The notes beneath the pieces are model-generated. The model saw only the letters and a list, made by a program, of their open reading frames with translations, did not search any database and was not told where the DNA came from. DNA of 64,000 bases, from positions 191,671,810 to 191,735,809 of the forward strand of contig NC_080672.1 in assembly GCF_030247195.1 (NCBI RefSeq), written 5' to 3'. This document shows, piece after piece, positions 45,700 through 54,702 of the stretch. Within the stretch, counting starts at the first letter, position 1. Every line of letters starts with the position of its first letter. The DNA comes from Topomyia yanbarensis. Taxonomy: Eukaryota; Arthropoda; Insecta; Diptera; Culicidae. Both the position numbers and the translations under genes were made by a program.

Positions 45700-46825
45700 G
45701 CTCCTCAACCTAAATTCAATGACGGGACAAGTATTCGTTTTCGGGTAATAATTGTTAGATTATAAACGATAAACTAGAAAAAAAAAACTCCAAATACGTA
45801 AAATGAAATTTCTTAGCATAAAAAGATTAGGTTTGAAGGGCATTTTGTGTAAAATTTCTACTGGAACTTCTATTACAGTTACAAGACCTCGAAATGGAGG
45901 ATCCTCAAAAACAGAATTATTTCGTAATATCCTATTTCATTCTATCGTTGGTTTTTGGTCCTTATTTCGTGTGAAATCTGTTTAAAGCACGTTCTTTTCC
46001 CAACAATATAAAATCACATGTAGAGTTACAAGCGACCACAGTCGAAATAAAAAATTAAGAATGGTCGAAAATTATACTTGTTACAGCTTAGTCGCATGAA
46101 ACCTTAATAAATTTATATTTGATCTACCCACTTTACACATTTTTGGAAAGGGTAGATCATTACCTTTCGAGCTGTGAGTCTGTTTCATCGGATTTTATTA
46201 CGAAATGTTGACGAATAAATGCAAAGACCATATAAAGCTTTTTAAAAAAATCTTGATAACACCTATTTTTAAGGAAAACGGGTATTGTTTTCGTGTTAAG
46301 CGACGCAAACTCGATTATGAAAACTTTTTTCTTAGCTTAGCTTATCCCAAAATTTGTAAACTAGTGTTATTAAATTTGTAAATTAGTCAACCTGATGCAG
46401 ACCTTTGAATAGGCCGTTAACGCTCGAGGTGGACGGCTTTTCTCTGCGATATAATTGTATAAAATGAATAAGCTGTACTTTGAATAAATTTTTCATTAGT
46501 GCACTATGTGCATGCCATATCAGGTAAATCATGCTCCTATCAGTTTTCGGAATCTGTCCAGTTATCACAAGTTATTATTTTTGTGTAAAATAGATTTAAC
46601 CAAGAAACAGTTATACAACGCTAAAATTAATTGAATATTGATAAATTTCGAAAAGTTTCGCAAACTTTGCGAAACAGGCAATAAAATTTCGCAAAATTTC
46701 GGCGAAATTTGCGGATTTAAACGAAATCTTCGTTAACGTTTCGTTTCGCAAAGTTTGCGAAAAATTTCGTTTCGTTTCGATTCGTTCCGACAATTTGCGA
46801 AAAAATAAAGTTTCGCCCACCCTTA
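45700..46825. other. hAT element interior, right part
   Basis: AT-rich sequence ending in a 150-bp zone of repeated TTTCGC/GCGAAA and GAAACGAAA phrases before the inverted end. Short frames (60-61 codons) are not convincing. Confidence 0.5.
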
Positions 46826-46861
46826 CTGAAAAGGGCCTTTTGTTTGGGCAGTGTTCGAAAT

Positions 46862-46970
46862 TTACTTGGAGCTGGTGTATATGGTAACAGTATTGGTGCC
46901 ATCTGAGACGGCGTGCTTGGTCAACTCTTCTGACAGCAGCAAACGGACGGCGGTTTGAATTTCGCGGGAG
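46862..46970 (-). pseudogene. H2B: Histone H2B, C-terminal remnant (copy 2)
   Basis: The minus strand encodes [20 protein letters not shown], then [15 protein letters not shown] and TAA at 46862-46864, intact for the last 35 residues of H2B with a few substitutions (EGTKAVTKY expected). The sequence upstream (GAGATGCTGCAAACGAACTG) is not H2B, so the rest is deleted. Its stem-loop, 20-35 bp downstream, is split by the hAT insertion. It sits about 170 bp from and divergent to H2A copy 2, the usual histone arrangement. Confidence 0.9.
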
Positions 46971-47142
46971 ATGCTGCAAACGAACTGAGCGTGAGCAACA
47001 GCATGCTGAGTTTTTATACCTGACTACAGCACAATGTAAGCTAATCTTTTTTGTGTTGTGCTCAATATGTGTTCTTCGTAGCTTCGTTGGTCGATACACA
47101 AGCAAATTGTTTTGAACGCATCGGAGTGTCGTTTACTTAGTA

Positions 47143-47359
47143 GCTGTAATGGAATACCTTCCTGTTAAAGTGTTGAAATTGGAAGGAAATGCTGCCCGTG
47201 ACAACAAAAAGACGAATTATCCCACGTCTTCAGCAGCTGGTGATTCGTAACAACGAAAAGTTGAACAAATTGCTCTCCGGAGTGACAATTGCTCAGGGCG
47301 ATGTGTTGCCAAATATCCAAGCCGTACTGCTTCCCAAGAAGACCGAAAGGAAAGCATAA
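47143..47359 (+). pseudogene. H2A: Histone H2A, C-terminal remnant (copy 2)
   Basis: Encodes [20 protein letters not shown], then a one-base frameshift at KKT/RIIPR. In the shifted frame it gives [40 protein letters not shown] and A, with TAA at 47357-47359. Only the second half of H2A remains, but it is better preserved than copy 1. It shares the VKVLKLEG changes with copy 1, so the two are duplicates of an already altered gene. No stem-loop lies immediately downstream. Confidence 0.92.
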
Positions 47360-47694
47360 ATCGAAAGCTGAGACTTACCGTCCTTTTCAGGATGACCACA
47401 TATTTTTTGATAAAGAACAAAATTGAAATTGTGTTTCCAATACGGAGATTATCGAACACTCATGGTAAAGAGAATCATTGAATACGGCACCTTGGAAAAA
47501 TGTTTGAGAATTGAAACCTTTTTTGAATGCACCTAGTAAAAATGTTTTCCACTTCACTCCAGTTTGTTTCTGACCATATTTGCAATTTGCGTACTGAAAT
47601 AAATCATAATTTAGGGTTTAACCCAAATTGTTCTCCAGAGAGAAAAAGTCCATGAAACAGAAAATGCAAACTTATTCTTTGAAATGATTTTGGT
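47360..47694. other. Spacer between H2A copy 2 and the H4 remnant
   Basis: No gene. It contains AT-rich sequence and, near 47670-47690, the minus-strand downstream flank of the H4 stem-loop (AAAGAATAAG, compatible with a histone downstream element). Confidence 0.5.
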
Positions 47695-47710
47695 GGCCCT
47701 GAAAAGGGCC
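47695..47710 (-). terminator. H4: Histone mRNA 3' stem-loop of the H4 remnant
   Basis: The minus strand reads GGCCCTTTTCAGGGCC, identical to the intact stem-loop at 33856-33871. It lies 33 bp after the H4 stop codon. Confidence 0.92.
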
Positions 47711-47742
47711 TTTTTTATATAATACAAGTGAGTTCTACCTTT

Positions 47743-47968
47743 TCAACTTCCAAATCCATACAAAGTGCGTCCCTGCCGCTTCACGGCATCTCGGATAGCA
47801 TTTTCCTGCACACCATCAGCATTCGTAGATTAAATCGGAGATGCAATATACACCACCACGACGAGCCAGACGCCGAATGGCGGATTTGGCGATTCCCTGG
47901 ATTTTATCACGAAGAACCTTGCGATGACGCGTGCGATGGTACGGGAACGCAAACATGATACCGCTCAT
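47743..47968 (-). pseudogene. H4: Histone H4 remnant with altered N-terminus and internal deletion
   Basis: The minus strand encodes [20 protein letters not shown] then [16 protein letters not shown], matching [36 protein letters not shown] of H4. A frame change follows, then ENAIRDAVKRQGRTLYGFGS and TGA at 47743-47745. The segment from TYTEHAKRK to VVYAL is deleted, joining DAV to KRQG. The glycine-rich tail is replaced by [13 protein letters not shown], starting at ATG 47968. A TATATATA run about 70 bp upstream (near 48040) could be the old promoter. The stem-loop is intact. Confidence 0.92.
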
Positions 47969-48918
47969 TGTACCGTCCGGACGAGCATGTTGCTCGTGTG
48001 GTAAGCGAGCACCCACGCTCGCGTAACCTGTATATATAACATTCCCGTATGTAATGAAACGCTTACATGCTCCTTTTTGACGGCTCTGCGTGAGATGTGC
48101 TTGCAAATTGCGCATTTTCCTCGCTGTTTTCGAAGGATTTTCTAAAAATCCTTGTTTTGGTTTATTTATAGTAGTCGCACTAATTCCGAAATTTAATACG
48201 AAATACGTGCACGAATTTCCGATCAGATATTGCAAAAATATTGCGATTTCGATCAGTAGAACGGAAGATATTCGCATATCAAACCTGTGAAAATTTCTCA
48301 ACTGAAATTTTTGAAACGGGCCTCATATTGAAACGTTAGAAGTATTCCACTTCAAAACTTCGATTACCGTATTTTAAACAGCAAAACTTTTTTGACATCA
48401 AGGCGATATTGACAACTACTTAAAAATTACAAGAAAACAATGAATATATGATAAAACCATATTATCTAAAGATTCAACCATGTAGGTGAATCATATGTTT
48501 ATTGTTTTCATGTAGCTTTCAAATGGTTTCGTTTTTGTGAAAAATGTCACATCTTTTTTTAGAGTATTTTTTTTCGTTCTGAAGTATCCATTTTCTGTAA
48601 CTCTTCCTGTAACCTTCTTCCACGCCCTTTTGAAAACTTGCTCCTGTGTCAAAATGTTCTAATTGCCATAGTAAAACATGGAGGTTCATAAACCGAATAC
48701 AACTGCAAAGTTTTGTTCGAATCGGTGATGGTCATATTTTATGGTCAGCCACTTTCTCATGGAATTCCTCAATATCGTAATAGTACAACATAGCAGACAT
48801 CCAGACATGTTACACATATTTAACCTCTCAAACTATGAGCCGCAACTCGGTGAGGTTGTGATACATAGCATTCAGGTAAAGTATATATGTATAACATTAT
48901 TTGAACAAACAGTTGTTT
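47969..48918. other. H4 upstream region and unidentified sequence
   Basis: The first ~100 bp hold a minus-strand TATATATA (near 48035-48043) upstream of the H4 ATG. Beyond that is AT-rich DNA with frames of 66-74 codons and no recognisable family. Confidence 0.4.
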
Positions 48919-48992
48919 GTCGATATGGCCTGAATGGTGAAGAGGCGCATTCAATGAGCAAGTGATTTTCGGTTCGAATCCAGGTATTACAA
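48919..48992 (+). other. tRNA-like sequence (worn Leu/Ser-type tRNA or SINE head)
   Basis: ATGGCCTGAATGGTGAAGAG resembles the D-arm region of Leu/Ser tRNAs (TGGCCGAGTGGTTAAGG), and GGTTCGAATCC is a perfect B box. The spacing of about 40 bp between the boxes is in the tRNA range. The acceptor stem does not pair well, so this is a pseudogene or a SINE head. It ends about 20 bp before the 3' end of the second Lian-like element. Confidence 0.4.
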
Positions 48993-49369
48993 GTTGACAT
49001 TCTTTTCCAGTCAGGAATCAGTAGCGTCTGGCTCAAATGGCACGTTCTCCATATTGATCGGAGATTTGTGCCTTGCCAAGAATCGTCTTTTAATCATTTT
49101 CCTGATGGGAAGGATTGGGGAAGTGGTAAGGTTAGGGGTAAGGAAAACAACGACACAGAACAATTAAAACAGAGCATTCTGCACCCCCGGAGTGATGCTG
49201 AACGATCTGCAGGTGCTACAACAGCAGGAATAAAACTTCCAACCCCCGGAGGGATTTAGAACCTCTACTCAAACAGTGAGCGGATATATCTACATCCCCG
49301 AGGGGATATTGAGATAACAGAACGACAACACCCCTGAAGAGATATTGTCATTCAAATACGGCTAAAAAA

Positions 49370-50335
49370 CTATAGCTCTTTACCACACTGGATTAGGAAC
49401 AAAAGCATATCCTTAAATTTCAGCTCTCTGTACATAGGTTCATCTATGTATGGAGAACCAAAAATCCGGATGCGCAATTGCATTAATACAGGGCAATTGC
49501 ATATCAAATTATATGATGTTCCGTAATCGGATTCACAAAGATCACATGAATAATACTCACCGCGCTGAATAGTAGCCATGTGATAATTGAGTTTGCAATG
49601 TCCAGTCAGTGCCCTGACCAGAATACTGCAGTTGTGCTTGGAAAAAGGCAACAAATTTCTTGACATTTTCGGACTCACATCCGGCAGAAAAGCCTTTGTT
49701 TGAACGCAAGTTTGCAAGCTACGCCAATGGTTGGCATGTTCGAATGCAGCCCAAGAGCGAATCTTGTGCGTTATCCAACTTATTGACAGTGGTAGAACTG
49801 GTTCTGGACCAACGAAATCAGTCGCAGCGCCAGCTCTAGCCAATTCGTCCGCCCATTCATTTCCAGTAATACCGGAATGACCGAGTACCCATAGAAGGTA
49901 GATAGCATTTGAAATGCTAAGTTCTTCGATTTGAGTTCGACATGCGATTACTAATTTCGATCTCGAATCTGCCGAACTAAGTGCTTTCAGGGTAGCCTGA
50001 CTGTCAGAGCAAAAATAGATTCTTTTACCGCAAATTCCCTGTTGAAGTGCGGATTGTACGCCACACAGAATCGCAAAGATTTCTGCTTGGAATACGGTAC
50101 AGTATCTACCAAGCGAATGAGATTGGTTTAATCTCATCTCATGACAATAGACACCAGCACCGGCTCGGCCCTCCAACAAAGAACCGTCCGTGTAACAAAC
50201 TACGTATTCTTCAAGTTGTCGCTCCATCCAGCCAGACAGCCATTCCTCACGAAGAGGAATTCTCACATTGAAAGTTTTAGAAGGAAAACTACATGTGAGT
50301 GTAAGGTCACTGGGAGCAAGTGTATATTCATCCCA
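49370..50335 (-). pseudogene. Lian-like RNase H and C-terminal zinc motif
   Basis: Open for 298 codons below 50266, with RNase H boxes CYTDGSLLEGRAGAGVY, AEIFAILCG, CSDSQATLKAL and GNEWADELARA (VLGHSG where the first copy has VPGHCG), then the C-terminal CDLCESDYGTSYNLICNC and TAA at 49370 after CGKEL. RNase H removes the RNA template during integration of LOA/I-type elements. The true start is lost with the deleted RT core; the methionine at 50266 is internal. It is followed by the 3' untranslated end to 49011. Confidence 0.85.
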
Positions 50336-50337
50336 AC

Positions 50338-50565
50338 AGGGTTGTTAATGCGATATATTTTTCACGATAATTTATCGGCGTTACTCGTTAACGATAATGT
50401 ATCGTCATCGGAAACTCCGTTAACGATAATGTGTCGTCGCCTTCATCGTCATCTTCGATGATTGTATCGTCGCTTTCATCGTCATCGTCGGTTCATCGGT
50501 TATCGCGATACATTTTGCGTTACTTCCCCGTTTATTGGAGTTGAAGTTGATGCGGCTAACTTTCA
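50338..50565. repeat. CGATAATG/TCATCGTC-rich filler replacing the RT core
   Basis: This 230-bp block interrupts the Lian-like ORF. It starts CAGGGTTGTTAATGCGAT and has many CGTTAACGATAATG and TCATCGTCATC phrases. The CAGGG start hints at a hAT-type MITE, but I could not match a right end or an 8-bp duplication, and the flanking RT sequence is missing, so simple insertion does not explain it. Confidence 0.55.
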
Positions 50566-51105
50566 ATTGTTTGGAAATATGCTTGAAGTGTTCATATCCT
50601 TTTTGTAGTAGAACTGGAATAATTCCGTCCTTTCCCGGAGACTTATACGGAGCAAAACTTTCAATCGCCCATTTGATCGATTCGGTTGTCACAATTCTAC
50701 GAGCAAATGCCCAAGAATCAGAACTGCCTGAAAAGAACTCAGGGGTAGTCGTCAGTGATGGCTCCGTACAACCTGGAAAGTGTGTGTCAAAAAGACAGTT
50801 GAGTACTACATCTTCGTCAGACGAGTATTCACCATTAGCAGTTCTAATGGAACTGACATGAAAGTCTTTCGATTTCGAAAGTAACTTATTTAATCTAATA
50901 GTCTCATTGAGACTTGAGACATTTGTGCAGAGGCTTTTCCAACCACTTCGCTCAGAGGATCGAAGGGCATCTCTGTATGCTTTGCGAGTCAAGTTAAATG
51001 CCTCCGACCCGTCCCTGCGTCTGCGATTCCAAGCTCTCCTACATAACTTTTTGAGTCGAACAAGTTCGGTATTCCACCAAGGGAAAAACTCCGATTTTCT
51101 CATAT
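50566..51105 (-). pseudogene. Lian-like linker and start of RT
   Basis: Encodes FPWWNTELVRLKKLCRRAWN, SLCTNVSSLNETIRLNKLLS, HFPGC and FAPYKSPGKDGIIPVLLQKG, matching the first copy from its PWW to just after KDGILPVLLQKG. Here the two Trp codons are intact, which is the evidence that the stop in the first copy is a mutation. The frame ends in the filler block. The upstream boundary near 51100 (RKSEFF) departs from the first copy. Confidence 0.8.
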
Positions 51106-51115
51106 AAAAATCCAT

Positions 51116-51720
51116 TTTTATTGGCCAAAATTGAGAAAATCTTCAAACTGTCATAAAAATCGACCCTGATCTGCTAGAAGCAAACCAAATACGTAGTTTT
51201 TCATCATTTCTCGTCTACTTCACGAAAAATTATGTTTGAACTCAGAATACTCAAGTTGGTTTTTTAGTGTTGTGCGCTTGCGATTTTATATGGGAAATTG
51301 CGGTTTTTTCTCTTCAAAACGGTGTATCTCAGGATGCGCTCATATTATATTGAGATGGTAAGTGTTTTTGATGTAAAAATGTCTGAGGAACGCGATGGCA
51401 TTAAAATTTTCAAAATTAAAATATGCGTATTTTGAGAAAAATTAACTTTTAATATTTAACTGATAAAATTGCATACTTGGCAACACTGTCGGCAAAAAAT
51501 AATATTTTTTATAGACTCCTTGAACAATTTTCTTCAAAAGCCATCCTGTGGTTTGATTCTAGAGTAAATAGAACCGGAGATATGATCAAAAGAAAATCAA
51601 GGGTTTTGACAATTTGCCAAAACGGGGGGTGCTCCCATGACCCGAGGGTTGGTTCAATTGTCACAAAAATTTGGGTTTTTATATATTGGCCCTAGATGAA
51701 CAATTCCTCTAAATTTTGTT
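51116..51720. other. Unidentified AT-rich repeat-like stretch
   Basis: Sequence of the style GCGATTTTATATGGGAAATTG and CGGTGTATCTCAGGATGCGC. There is no gene; it ends where gypsy similarity begins (about 51733-51780). Confidence 0.4.
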
Positions 51721-51754
51721 CAAATCCGTGGAGGTCGATTACACGTGCCTTGAT

Positions 51755-53689
51755 CACTTTGCATGGAATGACCCATATGCAGAAATCGAGGAAATGTTGA
51801 AGCAAGGCATTATTAAGCCCAGTAAAAGTCCATGGAATGCACCGGTTTTGTGCGTACCCAAAAAGGACGATGAAAACGGAAATAAAAAGTATAGAATCGT
51901 GGTTGACTTTAGAGTGCTGAATTTAATAACAAAACCGTTTGTATGTCCGATCCCACTGATCGACGAGATACTTGATAATCTCGGAGGAGCTAAATATTTT
52001 TCAACATTGGACCTGAAATCAGGTTTTTATCAAGTCCCAATTAACCCAAAAGATGCGGCTAAAACAGCCTTTTCAACCCCTAAAGGGCATTTTGAATTTA
52101 CAAGAATGCCTATGGGCCTTAGAAATAGTCCATCAACATTTCAGAAGTTGATGAACACAATATTGTATGAAATAGAAGGTGTGAAAGCTATCGTTTACCT
52201 AGACGATATTATCATTTACGCTTCAACTATTGAGGAACACAATGAAAACCTCATAAAAGTTTTGAAGACTATGCGCCGACACAATTTGAAAATTGAGGCA
52301 GGAAAATGCTAAATTTTAAGGACCAAAATTAAATATCTCGGACATGCAATTAATGCTGAAGGCATTCGGCCAATGGAGGATAATATAAAGGCCATGAAAG
52401 AAATGACTGTGCCAAAAACAGTTAAAGGAGTCCGTTCGTTTTTAGGAACGGTTAATTTTTGTGGTAAATTCATACCACAAATAGCAGAAAAACGTAAACT
52501 ATTGAACGATCTGCTAAAGAAAAATGTAAAATTTATTTGGACTAATGAATGTCAGAAAGCATTCGAAGAATTGAAAGATTTTTTAACTTCAAATACTCTG
52601 TTGGTAAGACCGAACTACAAAGATACGTTTGTGATCACAACAGATGCAAGCGAGTATGCCATTGGAGCAGTACTCTCTAATGAAAAATCCACCGATAGAC
52701 CCATAGCCTATGCGAGCAGAGGTCTAGTAGGTGCAGAAAGAAGATACCATACGATAGAGAAAGAATTACTCGCAATTGTATGGTCAGTGAACAGATTTAA
52801 ACATTTTATTTATAATCAGAAATTTATCGTCTACACAGATCATAGACCTTTAATCTCTATTTGGAGATTGAAGGAAACATCACCCACCCTGACACGACTT
52901 CGTTTAAAGCTCCAAGGGTTGGAAATGGACATACGCTACAAACAAGGAAAAGATAATGTTGTAGCAGATTTTCTATCAAGACTTAATCCTGATGCTGAGA
53001 TAGATGAAAAATCTCACACGGTCGCTGTAGTCACACGGCAACAGAAACTGCAACAACAGCAAGAAGAAGACGAAAAACTTGCCAAGCAAACCGAAACAAA
53101 GACCACGAAACAGATTACAGACCCATCGGGAAGATTTAGGCTATTCAAGGACACACAGCAATCCGAATGGAACCCTCACATGGACGGGCTAGAAAATATC
53201 GATTTTGAATGGGACGAAAAAGATGATCTAGAAGTAACAATCACACACGAAGATTTTGAAAATGATCTAGAGCAGGGACGTATAGATTTCAAACTATTAA
53301 AGTTTTCAAAAAGCAAGATCGACGAGAGCGAAACAGACGCCACATTCGTTATCGTTAATAGTAGATCAGCCTATAAAGAGCTGAGCGAATTGGTCGACCT
53401 CCCTCATGGGTTGAAAGATTTTTTAAATGGTAGAATATGTGCCATCCCAAACAGAAAAATATGGGGTATGATTCTAAATGGGTCAAGCCGATCAAGAGCT
53501 GACACAAAAGTATTTTTCCATGGATTAGTTGACGCGTTCAGGAACTGTCCCGAACACATGAAAGAAGATAAGAATATTCAAATTATCTCCTTTAGAAACA
53601 TACAAACGCCACCAGAAACAAACATTTTACGATTTATAGCAGGTAAATTTAATAAGGTATTCACCCTCTTTGCGCCAGAAAACCAGTAG
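51755..53689 (+). pseudogene. pol: gypsy reverse transcriptase and RNase H
   Basis: RT: EIEEMLKQGIIKPSKSPWNA, KYRIVVDFRVLN, FSTLDLKSGFYQV, FEFTRMPMGLRNSPSTFQ and the YLDD active site. An in-frame TAA (52310-52312) follows AGKC. The frame resumes with the connection domain (VRSFLGTVNF) and RNase H (FVITTDASEYAIGAVLS, IEKELLAIVWSVNRFKHF, YTDHRPL, DNVVADFLSR). A long charged linker (QQQQEEDEK and beyond) leads towards integrase and is open to 53689. The first residues before EIEEML do not fit gypsy RT and come from the junction. Confidence 0.9.
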
Positions 53690-54702
53690 AAGAAAGAGAA
53701 ACCGTTCAAAGAGTTTCATGATTCTCCGCTGGGAGGACATGTCGGCAGTAAAAGAATGTTGAAACGCATAAGCCCACTATTCGAGTGGAAAAATATGCGA
53801 CGAGATGTAGAGAACTACGTCAAACAATGTGATTCGTGCCAAAAGAACAAGATTGGACGATCCAACAAAATTCCAATGAAAATAACAACCACATCGTCCG
53901 AACCATTTGAAAAGTTATATATGGACATTGTGGTATTACCAGAATCCGATTGGGGTAACAAATACGGTCTAGTTATGCAAGACGACCTAACATGATACTT
54001 GATTGTAACACCGATGGAGAATCAAGAAAGCGCAACGGTCGCGCAAACATTTGTTGAGAATTATATCTGTAAATTTGGAGCTCCCTTGGAGTTAGTGACA
54101 GATAATGGAGCAAATTTTGTAAGCTCCCTAATGAAAAACGTCTGTAAAATTCTAAAAAATTAGAAAATCACTACGAGTACCTATCATTCACAAGCGAATT
54201 TAGTGGAGAGGTCGAACAGGGAACTTAAAATGTACTTGAGACAATATGTTGGAAATGCCCCGAAAACTTGGGACCAACATTTGCCTTTCTTTACATTCGA
54301 ATACAACACCACGTCAAACCCATCGACGGGCTATACACCATTTGAATTAGTATATGGTAAAACGCCAATATTCCTAATTCAATTTACAAATGGAACAATG
54401 ATGGGCTATATTACGAGGACTACGTCAACGAAATACGGTCCACGTTCAAACACCTGCACAAGAAAGCACGAGAAAACCTAATATTGTCAAAAGAAAAGAG
54501 GAAGGACCTATACGATAAAAACGCCAACGAGTGGCAGCCTATGTGGGGCGATATGGTACTGGTAAAATCCGTCCCCACGGGTACAGGGCAAAAACTGCAA
54601 GCTCTGTGGAGAGGCCCATATGAGGTCGTAGAACTCCCGAGTGAGTGCACGACCGTGATTAAAAACGGAAACAGATTAGAGAAGGTTAATAATAATTGAC
54701 TC
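53690..54702 (+). pseudogene. pol: gypsy integrase with GPY-like tail
   Basis: The zinc domain HDSPLGGH...CDSCQKNK gives the HHCC pattern. The catalytic core keeps D in MDIVVLPESD and in TDNGANF, and E in VERSNRELK, the DDE triad. Stops interrupt after ENQ (53687), after DDLT (about 53993), and after ILKN (about 54163). A frameshift near 54400 moves the frame to the one encoding YDKNANEWQPMWGDMVLVKS and LWRGPYEVVEL, the GPY/F module. Integrase joins the cDNA to the host chromosome; this copy cannot. Confidence 0.9.

Larger units (their letters stand above)
39531..46825. mobile_element. hAT-type insertion (7.3 kb with nested elements) in a histone stem-loop
   Basis: Inverted ends TAAGGGTGGGCGAAA and TTTCGCCCACCCTTA are flanked by the 8-bp repeat CTGAAAAG (39523-39530, 46826-46833), the hAT pattern. 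Just inside both ends are runs of CGAAACGAAACGA-type sequence. No hAT transposase is seen; the original element was short (about 1.9 kb without the 439-bp repeat and the Lian-like insertion). The H2B remnant to the right and the spacer to the left were once contiguous. Confidence 0.85.
49011..51110 (-). mobile_element. Second Lian-like element, 5'-truncated and internally deleted
   Basis: A minus-strand copy sharing the 3' end CTGATTCCTGA at 49011 with the first element. The 5' end is cut at about 51100, inside the endonuclease-RT linker. Roughly 1.25 kb of RT sequence (equivalent to about 41470-42725 in the first element) is replaced by about 230 bp of unrelated sequence at 50338-50565. Overall similarity to the first copy is moderate at the protein level, so this is an older or different subfamily member. 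Confidence 0.85.

Noticed and set aside
47816..48301. 161-codon minus-strand frame taken as one protein
   Set aside because: Only its last third is H4; the N-terminal part is read-through from upstream sequence containing the TATA-like run.
48919..48992. Functional tRNA gene
   Set aside because: The B box is perfect, but the acceptor stem does not pair and the A box has several mismatches, so it is called only tRNA-like.
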